A stretch of DNA of 64,000 nt from Geodermatophilus sp. DSM 45219. GTDB lineage: Bacteria > Actinomycetota > Actinomycetes > Mycobacteriales > Geodermatophilaceae. Below are positions 1 to 7,228 of the stretch, one piece after another. Within the stretch, counting starts at the first letter, position 1. The number at the start of each line of letters is the position of its first letter. The position numbers were made by a program, and so were the translations under genes. The stretch spans positions 372,001-436,000 of the forward strand of contig NZ_FNIQ01000005.1 of assembly GCF_900104025.1 (NCBI RefSeq), read 5' to 3'. A model generated the notes under the pieces. The model ran no database searches. It saw only the letters and a program-made list of their open reading frames with translations, and was not told where the DNA came from.

Positions 1-311
1 TCGACGCCCTGCTCACCGCACTCGCGCCGGACGTCGTCCTGGTGACCGACGGCGGAGGCAGGGCGAAGGCGGCGCTGCGGCCGATCGTGGGTGCGGCGAA
101 GGTCGCCCGCTTCCTGCTGGCGACCGCCGCGGAGGGCCTGTCGATCCCGGGCGTGCACGTCGAGGTCACCGACGTCAACGGCGCTCCCGGCGTCGTCGCG
201 TGGGTCCGCGGTGCGCCCTACGTGGCGATGTCGCTGGGCGTGGTCGACGGGCTGGTCGAGCAGGTGCTGGTCGTGCGCAACCCGGAGAAGCTGGCCGGCC
301 TGCGCAGGTGA
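1..311 (+). CDS. RNA polymerase sigma factor, SigJ-type ECF, C-terminal fragment
   Basis: Only the last ~102 codons are present; the reading frame enters at base 3 and the 5' end is outside the window. The visible part matches the SnoaL-like C-terminal domain that follows the sigma-2/sigma-4 regions in SigJ-type ECF sigma factors: the stretches APDVVLVTDGGG, LRPIVGAAKVARFLL and VLVVRNPEKLAGL are typical. In this family the extra domain replaces an anti-sigma factor and modulates the sigma factor itself. The DNA- and core-binding regions cannot be checked here. The stop is followed at once by a GC-rich hairpin element. Confidence 0.75.
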   Translation, partial: DALLTALAPDVVLVTDGGGRAKAALRPIVGAAKVARFLLATAAEGLSIPGVHVEVTDVNGAPGVVAWVRGAPYVAMSLGVVDGLVEQVLVVRNPEKLAGLRR

Positions 312-318
312 GGGGGGT

Positions 319-375
319 GGCCCTTCTGCAGGGGCCCGCCGCGAGCCCGCGAGTGGCGGGGGGCAGGAGGGTCCT
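319..375. repeat. GC-rich structured intergenic element, copy 1
   Basis: Outer arms CCCTTCTGC (321-329) and GCAGGAGGG (363-371) pair with one G-U wobble; inner arms CCCGCC (335-340) and GGCGGG (355-360) pair perfectly. The AGGACC end of the consensus points at the downstream deacetylase gene and ends just before its -10 hexamer. It belongs to the family listed at 7695, 14139, 16121, 38834, 40005, 41091, 43994, 46804 and 60463. Confidence 0.7.
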
Positions 376-380
376 CTCAC

Positions 381-386
381 TAGGCT
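381..386 (+). promoter_or_regulatory. -10 hexamer TAGGCT, leaderless promoter of the PIG-L gene
   Basis: TAGGCT ends 7 nt before the GTG at 394 and there is no Shine-Dalgarno between them. This spacing puts the transcription start at the start codon, as in actinobacterial leaderless mRNAs. Confidence 0.55.
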
Positions 387-393
387 CGGCCGG

Positions 394-1128
394 GTGACCT
401 CCCCCCAGAACCCCAGGCCGGCCGAGCACGTGGAGCGCGCGCTGTGCGTGCTCGCCCACCCCGACGACGTCGACTTCGGCAGCGCCGGCACCGTGGCGAC
501 CTGGACCGCGGCGGGCACCGAGGTCACCTACCTGATCGTCACCGACGGGGACGCCGGCGGCTTCGACGACACCCCCCGCGACCAGATGGGGCCGCTGCGG
601 CGGGCCGAGCAGGAGGCCGCGGCCAAGGCCGTGGGCGTCACCGACGTGCGCTTCCTCGGCTACCCCGACGGCCGGCTGGAGCTGACCCTGGACCTGCGGC
701 GCGACATCAGCCGGGTGATCCGGCAGGTGCGCCCGCAGCGGGTGCTGACCAGCTCGCCGGAGCGGATGTGGGACCGCGTCGGGGCCAGCCACCCCGACCA
801 CATGACCGTGGGCGAGTCCACGCTGCGTGCCGTCTACCCCGACGCCCGCAACCCCTTCGCCTTCCCCGAGCTGCTCGCCGACGAGGGCCTGGAGGCGTGG
901 ACCGTCGCCGAGGTGTGGCTGACCGCCAGCCCGCGCGCCGACCACGCCGTCGACGTCACCGACGTCGTCGAGCTGAAGTTCGCGGCCCTGAAGAGCCACC
1001 TGACCCAGGTCAGCCACATGGCCGACCTCGAGCAGTTCGTCACCGACTGGATGCGCCAGACCGGCCGCCGCCTGGGCCTGCCGGAGGGCCGGCTCGGCGA
1101 GGCCTTCCACGTCGTCCACACCGCCTGA
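394..1128 (+). CDS. PIG-L family zinc deacetylase
   Basis: A 244-residue protein of the GlcNAc-PI de-N-acetylase (PIG-L/LmbE) fold, the family of MshB and Mca that hydrolyse N-acetyl or amide bonds on sugar-linked substrates with one zinc ion. The zinc motif AHPDD is at residues 21-25 and the second metal/catalytic motif SHPDH lies near the middle. The frame is open upstream, but GTG 394 is chosen because TAGGCT sits 7 nt before it and the first conserved strand begins shortly after. The substrate is unknown: mycothiol metabolism is possible, but no mycothiol genes are nearby. No signal peptide is seen, so it is probably cytosolic. Confidence 0.85.
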   Translation: MTSPQNPRPAEHVERALCVLAHPDDVDFGSAGTVATWTAAGTEVTYLIVTDGDAGGFDDTPRDQMGPLRRAEQEAAAKAVGVTDVRFLGYPDGRLELTLDLRRDISRVIRQVRPQRVLTSSPERMWDRVGASHPDHMTVGESTLRAVYPDARNPFAFPELLADEGLEAWTVAEVWLTASPRADHAVDVTDVVELKFAALKSHLTQVSHMADLEQFVTDWMRQTGRRLGLPEGRLGEAFHVVHTA

Positions 1129-1236
1129 GCCGGGACGAAACCCCCGCGCAACACCCGGTCTCCCGGGAGGAGCACAGGGGAAACACGGGCCACGTAGAAC
1201 TCCCCGGACTGCCGACTCCGAGCCCCGGGAGAGCCC

Positions 1237-2625
1237 GTGACCACCACCCCGCACCACCCGCCCACCGACCGACCGGACCCGGCCGCTGCCGCCGAGCTGC
1301 TGGAGCGCGGGCTGGGCCGGCGCGCCTTCGTCCGGGCCGCCCTCGCGGTCGGCGCGGCCACCGCCGCCGGCGTCGCCACCGCCGCACCGGCGGCCGCCAC
1401 CCCGACCGGCCGCACCCGGCTGCCCGGTGAGGTCCTGCAGCCCGGCAAGGGCCCGATCGACGGCGACGTCTACCTGCCCTCGCAGGTCGACCAGGTCTAC
1501 TGGGGCTACCTGCCGCGGGTCGGCGACAGCCCGGTCGTGCGGGTCCGCTCCGGCCGCACGATCACCGTCGACACGGTCAGCCACGAGGGTCTGCTCGAGG
1601 ACCAGGGGCGCGACCCCGCGGCCTGGTTCGGCGGCAGGGGCGTCCCCCGGGACCAGGTGCTCGACGACGCGGTGACCATCGCCCGGTCCTACGGCCGGCA
1701 CCGGCGCGACTTCGACGCCGACGGCCCGCACGTCGTGACCGGCCCGGTGTTCGTCGAGGGAGCCGCGCCCGGCGACGTGCTCAAGATCGAACCGCTGACG
1801 GCGCTGCCCCGGGTGCCGTACGGCGTCGTCTCCAGCCGGCACGGCAAGGGCGCGCTGTCCGCTGCCTTCCTGACGCCGAGGGGCGAGCTGACCGCCGAGG
1901 AGGTCATGCCGCCCGTCGCCACCGACGGCCGTGCCACCAAGGACCCGATGAGATACGGCAACGTCTCGCACTTCACGCCCATCAGTCGCGGCCGCGGCGG
2001 CACGACCGTCGCGACGCTGCCGCGGGGGCGCACCGGCGCGGTGTCCTGGCCGGTGTCCCCCTTCGCCGGGCTCATGGCGGTCGCCACCGTCGGGAACGCG
2101 ACGGCGATCAACGACCCGCTGCTCAACTCCATCCCGCCCACCCTGGGCGGCGGCAACATCGACGTGAACCTGCTGACCGTCGGCTCGGCGTTCTACGTGC
2201 CGGTGGTGGCCGAGGGGGCGCTGTTCTCGGTCGGCGACCCGCACATGTCCATGGGCAGCGGCGAGGCCGCGCTCACCGCGCTGGAGGGATCGCTGCGGCT
2301 GACCTTCCGGCTCACCGTCTGCAAGGAGGGGTCGCAGGACGCGCCGTCGGTCGCCTTCCGCTACCCGTTCGGCGAGACCCCGGACCTCTGGGTCCCGATC
2401 GGGCTGTCGGACCCCGACGGCTCCCGCGACGGCCAGGGCAGCGACCTCGACACCGCCAACCGGCGCGCGACCCTGAACGCGCTGGACTTCCTGCAGGACG
2501 ACCTCGGCATGGACCGCTCCGTGGCCTACGCCTATCTCTCGGCGGCCGTGGACTTCACCGTCTCGCAGGTGGTCGACCGCACGGTCGGCGTCCACGCGGT
2601 CATCCCGAAGAGCCACTTCCGCTGA
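1237..2625 (+). CDS. Acetamidase/formamidase family protein with Tat signal
   Basis: A 462-residue member of the FmdA/AmdA family, which hydrolyses short amides such as formamide or acetamide to the acid and ammonia. The N-terminus has a twin-arginine motif (GRRAFV, Arg28-Arg29), an Ala-rich hydrophobic stretch and an AAA cleavage-like site near residue 55, so the mature protein is probably exported folded. Family hallmarks include the GDPHMSMGSGE segment that precedes the C-terminal region. GTG 1237 follows a CGGGAGAG ribosome site. Export is unusual for acetamidases, which are mostly cytosolic, so a different extracellular amide or lactone substrate is possible. Confidence 0.8.
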   Translation: MTTTPHHPPTDRPDPAAAAELLERGLGRRAFVRAALAVGAATAAGVATAAPAAATPTGRTRLPGEVLQPGKGPIDGDVYLPSQVDQVYWGYLPRVGDSPVVRVRSGRTITVDTVSHEGLLEDQGRDPAAWFGGRGVPRDQVLDDAVTIARSYGRHRRDFDADGPHVVTGPVFVEGAAPGDVLKIEPLTALPRVPYGVVSSRHGKGALSAAFLTPRGELTAEEVMPPVATDGRATKDPMRYGNVSHFTPISRGRGGTTVATLPRGRTGAVSWPVSPFAGLMAVATVGNATAINDPLLNSIPPTLGGGNIDVNLLTVGSAFYVPVVAEGALFSVGDPHMSMGSGEAALTALEGSLRLTFRLTVCKEGSQDAPSVAFRYPFGETPDLWVPIGLSDPDGSRDGQGSDLDTANRRATLNALDFLQDDLGMDRSVAYAYLSAAVDFTVSQVVDRTVGVHAVIPKSHFR

Positions 2626-2642
2626 GCGGACGCGGTTCCCAG

Positions 2643-2666
2643 GTGCCTTCCGCACGCGGAAGGCAC
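2643..2666. terminator. Palindrome between convergent genes
   Basis: GTGCCTTCCGC (2643-2653) and GCGGAAGGCAC (2656-2666) are perfect inverted repeats; sterically the hairpin would open a 6-8 nt loop. It abuts the TAG stop of the minus-strand response regulator and lies 18 nt after the plus-strand acetamidase gene, so it could end transcripts from both sides. Confidence 0.6.
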
Positions 2667-3322
2667 TACAGCAGCCGGTTGGTGGCCGCCCAGCGGGTGA
2701 GCTCGTTGCGGTTGGACAGCTGCAGCTTGCGCAGCACGTTCGACGCGTGGGACTCCACCGTCTTCACCGAGATGAACAGCCGCGAGCCGATCTCCCGGTA
2801 GGTGTAGCCGCGGGCGAGCAGCTGCATGACCTCCCGCTCGCGGGCGCTGAGCAGGTCCAGGCCGGGGTCGGTGGCCGGGTCCTCGGGCTGCGGGGCGGAC
2901 GGCGAGGTCGCGGCGAAGGCGTCGAGCACGAACCCGGCCAGCCGCGGGCTGAACACGACGTCCCCGTCGGCGACCCGGGCGACGGCGTCGCGCAGGTCCG
3001 GCCCGGAGATGCTCTTGGTGACGTAGCCGCGGGCGCCGGCGCGGATGACGGCGATGACGTCCTCGGCGGCGTCGGACACCGACAGCGCCAGCCAGCGCAC
3101 CGACGGCAGCTCGGCCCGCAGCGTCTCCAGCACCGCGCGTCCCCCGCCGCCCGGCAGGTGCACGTCGAGCAGGACGACGTCGGGCACCGTGGCCCGGATC
3201 CCGTCGACCGCACCCGCGACGTCGGCGGCCTCGCCGACGACCTCCACCGCGCCGCCGAGCTCGGCCCGGACCCCGGACCGCACCATCGCGTGGTCGTCGA
3301 CCAAGAAGACCCGGGTGCTCAC
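2666..3322 (-). CDS. LuxR/NarL-family response regulator
   Basis: A 218-residue response regulator. The receiver domain spans residues 4-120 with the DD pair at 9-10 and the phospho-acceptor Asp53 in LLDVHLPG; the LuxR helix-turn-helix covers about 155-215 (REREVMQLLARGYTYREIG, then VKTVESHASNVLRKL). GTG 3322 is chosen because it forms a 4-nt GTGA overlap with the stop of the upstream histidine kinase, so the pair is translationally coupled. It is the expected output partner of that PspC-type kinase, binding target promoters as a phosphorylated dimer. Targets probably include the divergent PspC gene at 4628, which is inference. Confidence 0.93.
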   Translation of the reverse strand: MSTRVFLVDDHAMVRSGVRAELGGAVEVVGEAADVAGAVDGIRATVPDVVLLDVHLPGGGGRAVLETLRAELPSVRWLALSVSDAAEDVIAVIRAGARGYVTKSISGPDLRDAVARVADGDVVFSPRLAGFVLDAFAATSPSAPQPEDPATDPGLDLLSAREREVMQLLARGYTYREIGSRLFISVKTVESHASNVLRKLQLSNRNELTRWAATNRLL

Positions 3323-4503
3323 GCGGCCGCCTCCTGGCGGGGGAGGCACAGCTCCACCTCGGTGCCCTCCCCCGGTGCCGAGCGCACCGTCGCCGTCCCG
3401 CCCAGGCGAGTGAGCCGGCCGGTCACGGAGTCCCGCAGGCCGCGCCGGTCGCCGGGCACGGTGGCCGGGTCGAAGCCGGCGCCGCGGTCGCGGACGAAGA
3501 CGGCGACCCGCTGCGGGCCCACCTCGGTGTAGAGGTCGGCCACGGCGGCCCCGGAGTGCTTGGCCGCGTTGACCAGCGCCTCGCGGGTGGCCGCGCCGAG
3601 GGCGGCGAGCGCGTCGTCCAGCGGGGCGTCGCCCACGACGACCGACTCGACGGTGAGCGCGTGGTCGGCCTCCACCTCGGCGACCACCCCGGACACCAGC
3701 GACGCCCAGGTGCCGCCGCCGGCGGCCACCGCCGGCTCGTACAGCCAGGTGCGCAGCTCGCGCTCCTGGCTGCGGGCCAGCCGGGACACCGCGGTGGCGT
3801 CGTCGGCGTGCCGCTGGATCAGCGCGAGGGTCTGCAGCACCGAGTCGTGCAGGTGGGCGGCGACGGCGGCCCGCTCCTCGGAGCGCGCGCGGGCGGTGCG
3901 CTCGGCCTCGCGGGAGGCCAGCAGCCGGCGCCACAGCGGCGCGGTGGCCAGCGCGACGCCGGCCAGGATCACCAGGGTCGCGGTGAAGCCGTTGCGCGCG
4001 TCGTCCAGCTGGCCGGTGGTGGCCAGCAGCAGCACCACCCCGGCGACGCCGAGCAGCACCCCAGCGGCGAGCAGCCAGGGGACGGCGGGCCGGGTGAGGG
4101 TGCGGTCGGTGTCCAGCTGGCGCCAGATGACGGTCAGCCCGAGGACGACCAGCAGCAGCGGCAGCACCAGGTCACCGCCGCCCCAGCTGCCGAGCCGGGT
4201 CACCAGGATCAGCGCGCCGAGGCCGAGCAGGCCCAGGCCCAGCGTCTGACGGCGGCTGGGCTCCTCGGTCGCGCCGTCGGCCACCGGGGCGGCGTCGGCG
4301 TCGGCGACCGGCATGAAGAACCACAGCAGCGCGTAGGCCACGACGCCGATGCCGGTCGAGGCGAGCAGGACGAAGGCGACGCGGACGACGAGCGGGTCGG
4401 CCTGCAGGTGCGCCGCCGTCCCCGCGGCGACCCCGGCCAGCAGGCGCCCCGAGCGCGGGCGCACCAGGGGCGGCCGCACGGGCACGGGCAGGGTCGTGGT
4501 CAC
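3319..4503 (-). CDS. PspC-domain sensor histidine kinase
   Basis: A 394-residue membrane kinase. Residues 10-65 form a PspC domain (GRLLAGVAAGTAAHL then a hydrophobic segment ending LLWFFMP), followed by about four more membrane helices to residue 190. The HisKA_3-like helix carries the phospho-acceptor His219 in HLHDSVLQTL, and the HATPase domain shows an N box (EALVNAAKHSG) and a DRGAGFDP G1 box. Such PspC kinases sense envelope or membrane stress, as in the EsrISR-type systems of Actinobacteria. GTG 4503 is preferred over in-frame starts up to 4785 because it begins TTTLPVPVR just before the PspC domain and has a -10-like GACGAT 7 nt upstream. Confidence 0.9.
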   Translation of the reverse strand: MTTTLPVPVRPPLVRPRSGRLLAGVAAGTAAHLQADPLVVRVAFVLLASTGIGVVAYALLWFFMPVADADAAPVADGATEEPSRRQTLGLGLLGLGALILVTRLGSWGGGDLVLPLLLVVLGLTVIWRQLDTDRTLTRPAVPWLLAAGVLLGVAGVVLLLATTGQLDDARNGFTATLVILAGVALATAPLWRRLLASREAERTARARSEERAAVAAHLHDSVLQTLALIQRHADDATAVSRLARSQERELRTWLYEPAVAAGGGTWASLVSGVVAEVEADHALTVESVVVGDAPLDDALAALGAATREALVNAAKHSGAAVADLYTEVGPQRVAVFVRDRGAGFDPATVPGDRRGLRDSVTGRLTRLGGTATVRSAPGEGTEVELCLPRQEAAA

Positions 4504-4510
4504 GGTGCCG

Positions 4511-4516
4511 ATCGTC
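4511..4516 (-). promoter_or_regulatory. Possible leaderless -10 (GACGAT) for the PspC kinase operon
   Basis: On the minus strand GACGAT ends 7 nt before GTG 4503. The hexamer is weaker than TANNNT but the spacing matches the other leaderless genes of this window. The 124-bp gap to the divergent gene at 4628 would hold both promoters. Confidence 0.35.
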
Positions 4517-4627
4517 GCACCGCCGCGGCCCGCCCCGACACCAGGAACCACCCGGGCTGGTGGACCGGGGTCGGATGGGGGCGTTCCCTGATGGACCGCT
4601 CCCCTCGCCGCGAGCAGGGTCTGTGCC

Positions 4628-5542
4628 ATGACATCCGCACCGCCTCCCGCTCCCCCGTCGGCGGACCCGCCGGCGGCTGCGTACACCCCGCCGCCCGGTC
4701 CCCCGGTGCGGCCGCCGCTGCGGCGCAGCCGCAGCGACAAGGTCATCGGCGGCGTCGCCGGCGGCCTCGCCGAGTACAGCGGCATCGACGCGCTGCTGTG
4801 GCGGGTCGGCCTGGTCGCGCTGGCGCTGGCCGGCCCCGGCGTCCCGGTCTACCTGCTGCTGTGGCTGTTCACGCCCTCCGACGGGTCCCCGCACGTACCG
4901 CGCGCCGCCCGTCCCGCCGGGCCGCGGTCCCCCGTCCCCGGCCTGACGGTGGCCGGCCTGCTCATCGTCGTCGGCTCGCTGGTGCTGATCACCCGGCTCA
5001 CCGACTGGGACGTCGGCCCGCGCATCGTGCTCGGCACCGCGCTCCTGCTCGTCGGGCTCGGGCTGGTCGCCGCCGCGTTCTCCGGCGGGCGGACGGGCAG
5101 GGGCGGGCTGATCACCCTCGGCGTCGTCCTGTCGATCGCGCTGGTGGCCGTCGCCGCCGAGCCGTGGCGGGCCGTCGACGACGACGGCATGGGCAACCGC
5201 ACCTATCGCCCGGCGACCGCGGACGCCGTCCAGCCGGTCTACGACCAGGGGATCGGCGACGCGACGCTGGACCTCTCCCGCATCGGCCTGTCCGACCTCG
5301 ACGGCCCGCTCGCCACGAGGCTGGACGGCGGCGTCGGCAACGTCGAGGTGATCGTCCCCCGCTCGGCGGACGTCCGGGTCGACGTGGACGGCGGTATCGG
5401 CAACGTCGACGTCCTCGACCTCGGCTCCGACGGCGGCTTCTCCCCCGGCACCGGCTCCGCGTCCTGGACCGGCGACGGGAACCCCGAGATCGAACTGACC
5501 ATCGACGCCGGCGTCGGTGACGTGGAGGTGCGCCGTGCCTGA
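4628..5542 (+). CDS. PspC/LiaF-like membrane protein
   Basis: A 304-residue protein with a Pro-rich cytosolic N-terminus, a PspC domain at about residues 30-90 (KVIGGVAGGLAEYSGID... LLLWLFTP), three further hydrophobic helices between 105 and 175, and a C-terminal beta-repeat region from about 215 to the end with recurring units GIGDATLDL, GGVGNVEVIVP, GGIGNVDVLDL and AGVGDVEVRR. The C-terminal repeats resemble the extracellular domain of LiaF-type inhibitors. It is divergent from the PspC kinase/regulator pair and is probably its membrane-bound modulator or main target; this is inferred from context and domain sharing. Confidence 0.82.
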   Translation: MTSAPPPAPPSADPPAAAYTPPPGPPVRPPLRRSRSDKVIGGVAGGLAEYSGIDALLWRVGLVALALAGPGVPVYLLLWLFTPSDGSPHVPRAARPAGPRSPVPGLTVAGLLIVVGSLVLITRLTDWDVGPRIVLGTALLLVGLGLVAAAFSGGRTGRGGLITLGVVLSIALVAVAAEPWRAVDDDGMGNRTYRPATADAVQPVYDQGIGDATLDLSRIGLSDLDGPLATRLDGGVGNVEVIVPRSADVRVDVDGGIGNVDVLDLGSDGGFSPGTGSASWTGDGNPEIELTIDAGVGDVEVRRA

Positions 5543-5825
5543 CTACAGCGAGTTCCCGACGACCCCGACCGCCTGGCAGGAGCACGCCTGGGGCGAGGTC
5601 ACCCCGCTGGAGACCGAGGACCCGCCCCGGCCGCAGCGCCGCGGCGTCGACCTCACCGCCCTGATCCCGGGTCTCTTCTTCGTCGTCCTGGCGGTCGTGC
5701 TGATGGCCGGTGCGGTCCTCCCGCTGGGCCTGGTCACCGAGGGCGGCCTGCTGTGGCTGGTGCTCATCGGCGGCGGCGTGGCGCTGCTGGTGTCCGAGCT
5801 GCGCCGGGCCCGCCGCCGGCGCTGA
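5535..5825 (+). CDS. Small two-helix membrane protein
   Basis: A 96-residue protein of no family I recognise. A charged N-terminal half of 40 residues (DYSEFPTTPTAWQEHAWGEV) is followed by two hydrophobic helices at about 41-65 and 70-87, and ends in a run of arginines (RRARRRR). GTG 5535 overlaps the end of the PspC/LiaF-like gene by 8 nt and has GGAGG just upstream, so the two are co-translated. The arrangement suggests an accessory subunit of the PspC stress complex, but nothing in the sequence proves it. Confidence 0.7.
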   Translation: MPDYSEFPTTPTAWQEHAWGEVTPLETEDPPRPQRRGVDLTALIPGLFFVVLAVVLMAGAVLPLGLVTEGGLLWLVLIGGGVALLVSELRRARRRR

Positions 5826-5837
5826 CCGCACGCACCC

Positions 5838-5875
5838 GGAGGGCCCGGGGAGCCGATCGGCTCCCCGGGCCCTCC
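5838..5875. terminator. Bidirectional terminator hairpin
   Basis: A 17-bp perfect stem (GGAGGGCCCGGGGAGCC at 5838-5854 with its complement at 5859-5875) closes on a GATC loop. It lies between two converging genes ending at 5825 and 5882 and can serve both. No U-tract follows, as is usual in Actinobacteria. Confidence 0.85.
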
Positions 5876-5881
5876 GCCGTG

Positions 5882-6460
5882 TCAGGTCCGGCCGACGAAG
5901 GCGAGGGCGCGCGACCAGAACAGCTCGGTCGCCTGCCCGTCGTACTCCGCCGGCAGGCTCGGGTCGGTGAACAGGTGCCCCTCGCCCGGGTAGCCGAAGA
6001 CCTCGACCGGCGCCGGCGCCCGCCGGACGTCGGCGGCGAAGGCGTCCAGCCACTCGGGCGCGTGCTTCGGGTCGCCCTCGCTGTGGTGGACCTGCACCGG
6101 GACGCCGGCCGGCCAGGCGTCCACGCCGAGCACCGCCAGCGGCAGCGCGCCCGCGACGAGCAGCGCGCCGCGGCAGGACCGCTGGGTGGCCACGTACTCG
6201 GCCATGCCGGCGCCGTTGGAGAAGCCCGCGACGACGAACCCGTCCGGCAGGTCCGCGACCGCGTCCACGGCTGCCTGCATCAGCGCCGGGAAGCCGACCC
6301 GGTCGACGTAGGCACCCGCCTCCTCGTAGTCGTCGAAGACCCGCCCGCCGTACTGGTCGACGACGAGCACCTCGTGCCCGGCGGCCCGGAGGCGCTCGGC
6401 GGCGTCGAGGACCCCCGGGCGGACGCCGAGGACGGAGTGGAACAGCGCGATGGATGCCAT
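5882..6460 (-). CDS. Dienelactone hydrolase-like alpha/beta hydrolase
   Basis: A 192-residue alpha/beta-hydrolase of the dienelactone hydrolase family. The nucleophile elbow reads GFSNGAG (Ser81), so serine replaces the cysteine of classical dienelactone hydrolases. The acid residue is likely in SEGDP and the catalytic histidine in GEGHLF. ATG 6460 has GGGAGGG upstream. It is divergent from a WYL regulator at 6524, with a perfect inverted repeat in between, so repression or activation by that regulator is likely. The natural substrate is unknown. Confidence 0.85.
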   Translation of the reverse strand: MASIALFHSVLGVRPGVLDAAERLRAAGHEVLVVDQYGGRVFDDYEEAGAYVDRVGFPALMQAAVDAVADLPDGFVVAGFSNGAGMAEYVATQRSCRGALLVAGALPLAVLGVDAWPAGVPVQVHHSEGDPKHAPEWLDAFAADVRRAPAPVEVFGYPGEGHLFTDPSLPAEYDGQATELFWSRALAFVGRT

Positions 6461-6480
6461 GGGACGACCCTCCCGCGGGC

Positions 6481-6504
6481 TCGGTGACACCGTCCTGTCA
6501 CCGA
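6481..6504. promoter_or_regulatory. Inverted repeat, likely operator for the WYL regulator
   Basis: TCGGTGACA (6481-6489) and TGTCACCGA (6496-6504) are perfect 9-bp arms around a 6-nt spacer, centred in the 63-bp gap between the hydrolase and the regulator. A weak -10 (CACGAT, 6512-6517) sits 6 nt before the regulator GTG, so a bound dimer would cover its promoter and that of the hydrolase. Confidence 0.65.
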
Positions 6505-6523
6505 CTCCTGCCACGATCCGGGC

Positions 6524-7228
6524 GTGAACCGCACCGACCGGCTGCACGCGCTCACCGAGGAGCTGCGCCGGGCCGGGCCGCGCGGCCGGACGGCGCAGCG
6601 GCTGGCCGGGTGGCTGGAGGTGTCCACCCGCGCGGTCAAGCGGGACGTCGCCGCGCTGCAGCAGGCCGGGGTGCCGATCTGGGCAAGCGCTGGACCGGGC
6701 GGCGGGTACGTGCTCGACGCGGTCGCCACGCTCCCGCCGGTCAACCTCACGCCGGCGCAGGCGGTCGCGGTCGCCGTGGCGCTCAGCGGGTCCGCCGACG
6801 CGCCGTTCGCCGCCGACGGCCGGGTGGCGCTGGAGAAGGTGCTCGACGTGCTGGGCCCGGCGGCGCGCGCGGAGGTGGAGCGGCTGGCCGGCCGGGTGTG
6901 GGTGCACGGGACGTCGGCCCCCCGCAGCCGCGCGGCCGCGGTGGTCGAGCAGGCCCTCGCCGGGCGCCGGGTGGTGGCCCTGACCTACCGGGACCGGGAC
7001 GGCGCGACGACGCGACGCCGGGTGGAGCCGCAGCTGCTGGCGCGCACCGGCGACCGCTGGTACCTGGCCGCCTGGTGCCGGGAGCGGCAGGGACCGCGCT
7101 GGTTCCGCCGGGACCGCATCATGGGCGCCGCGCTCACCCCCGAGACCGCGCCGCCCCGCGACCCGGCGCTCTTCGGCATCCCCCCGCCCGAGGCCCGCAG
7201 CGTCCGCGCGACTCAGAGCGCGCGGTAG
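6524..7228 (+). CDS. HTH-WYL transcriptional regulator (YafY family)
   Basis: A 234-residue regulator with an N-terminal DeoR-like winged helix (residues 1-60, including AQRLAGWLEVSTRAVKRDVAALQQAGVPI split across the recognition helix) and the Gly-rich wing PGGGYVLD, then a WYL domain at about 135-200 with RWYLAAWC in place of the usual core. WYL domains bind nucleic acid or small ligands and switch the N-terminal DNA-binding domain. The start GTG 6524 has no Shine-Dalgarno but a -10-like CACGAT 6 nt away. The inverted repeat at 6481-6504 is its probable site; the divergent hydrolase is its probable target. Confidence 0.87.
   Translation: MNRTDRLHALTEELRRAGPRGRTAQRLAGWLEVSTRAVKRDVAALQQAGVPIWASAGPGGGYVLDAVATLPPVNLTPAQAVAVAVALSGSADAPFAADGRVALEKVLDVLGPAARAEVERLAGRVWVHGTSAPRSRAAAVVEQALAGRRVVALTYRDRDGATTRRRVEPQLLARTGDRWYLAAWCRERQGPRWFRRDRIMGAALTPETAPPRDPALFGIPPPEARSVRATQSAR

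Noticed and set aside
175-2655. A minus-strand open frame of about 820 codons opposite the deacetylase and acetamidase genes
   Set aside because: Arg/Gly/Ala-rich shadow with no domain; the plus-strand genes account for the coding signal.
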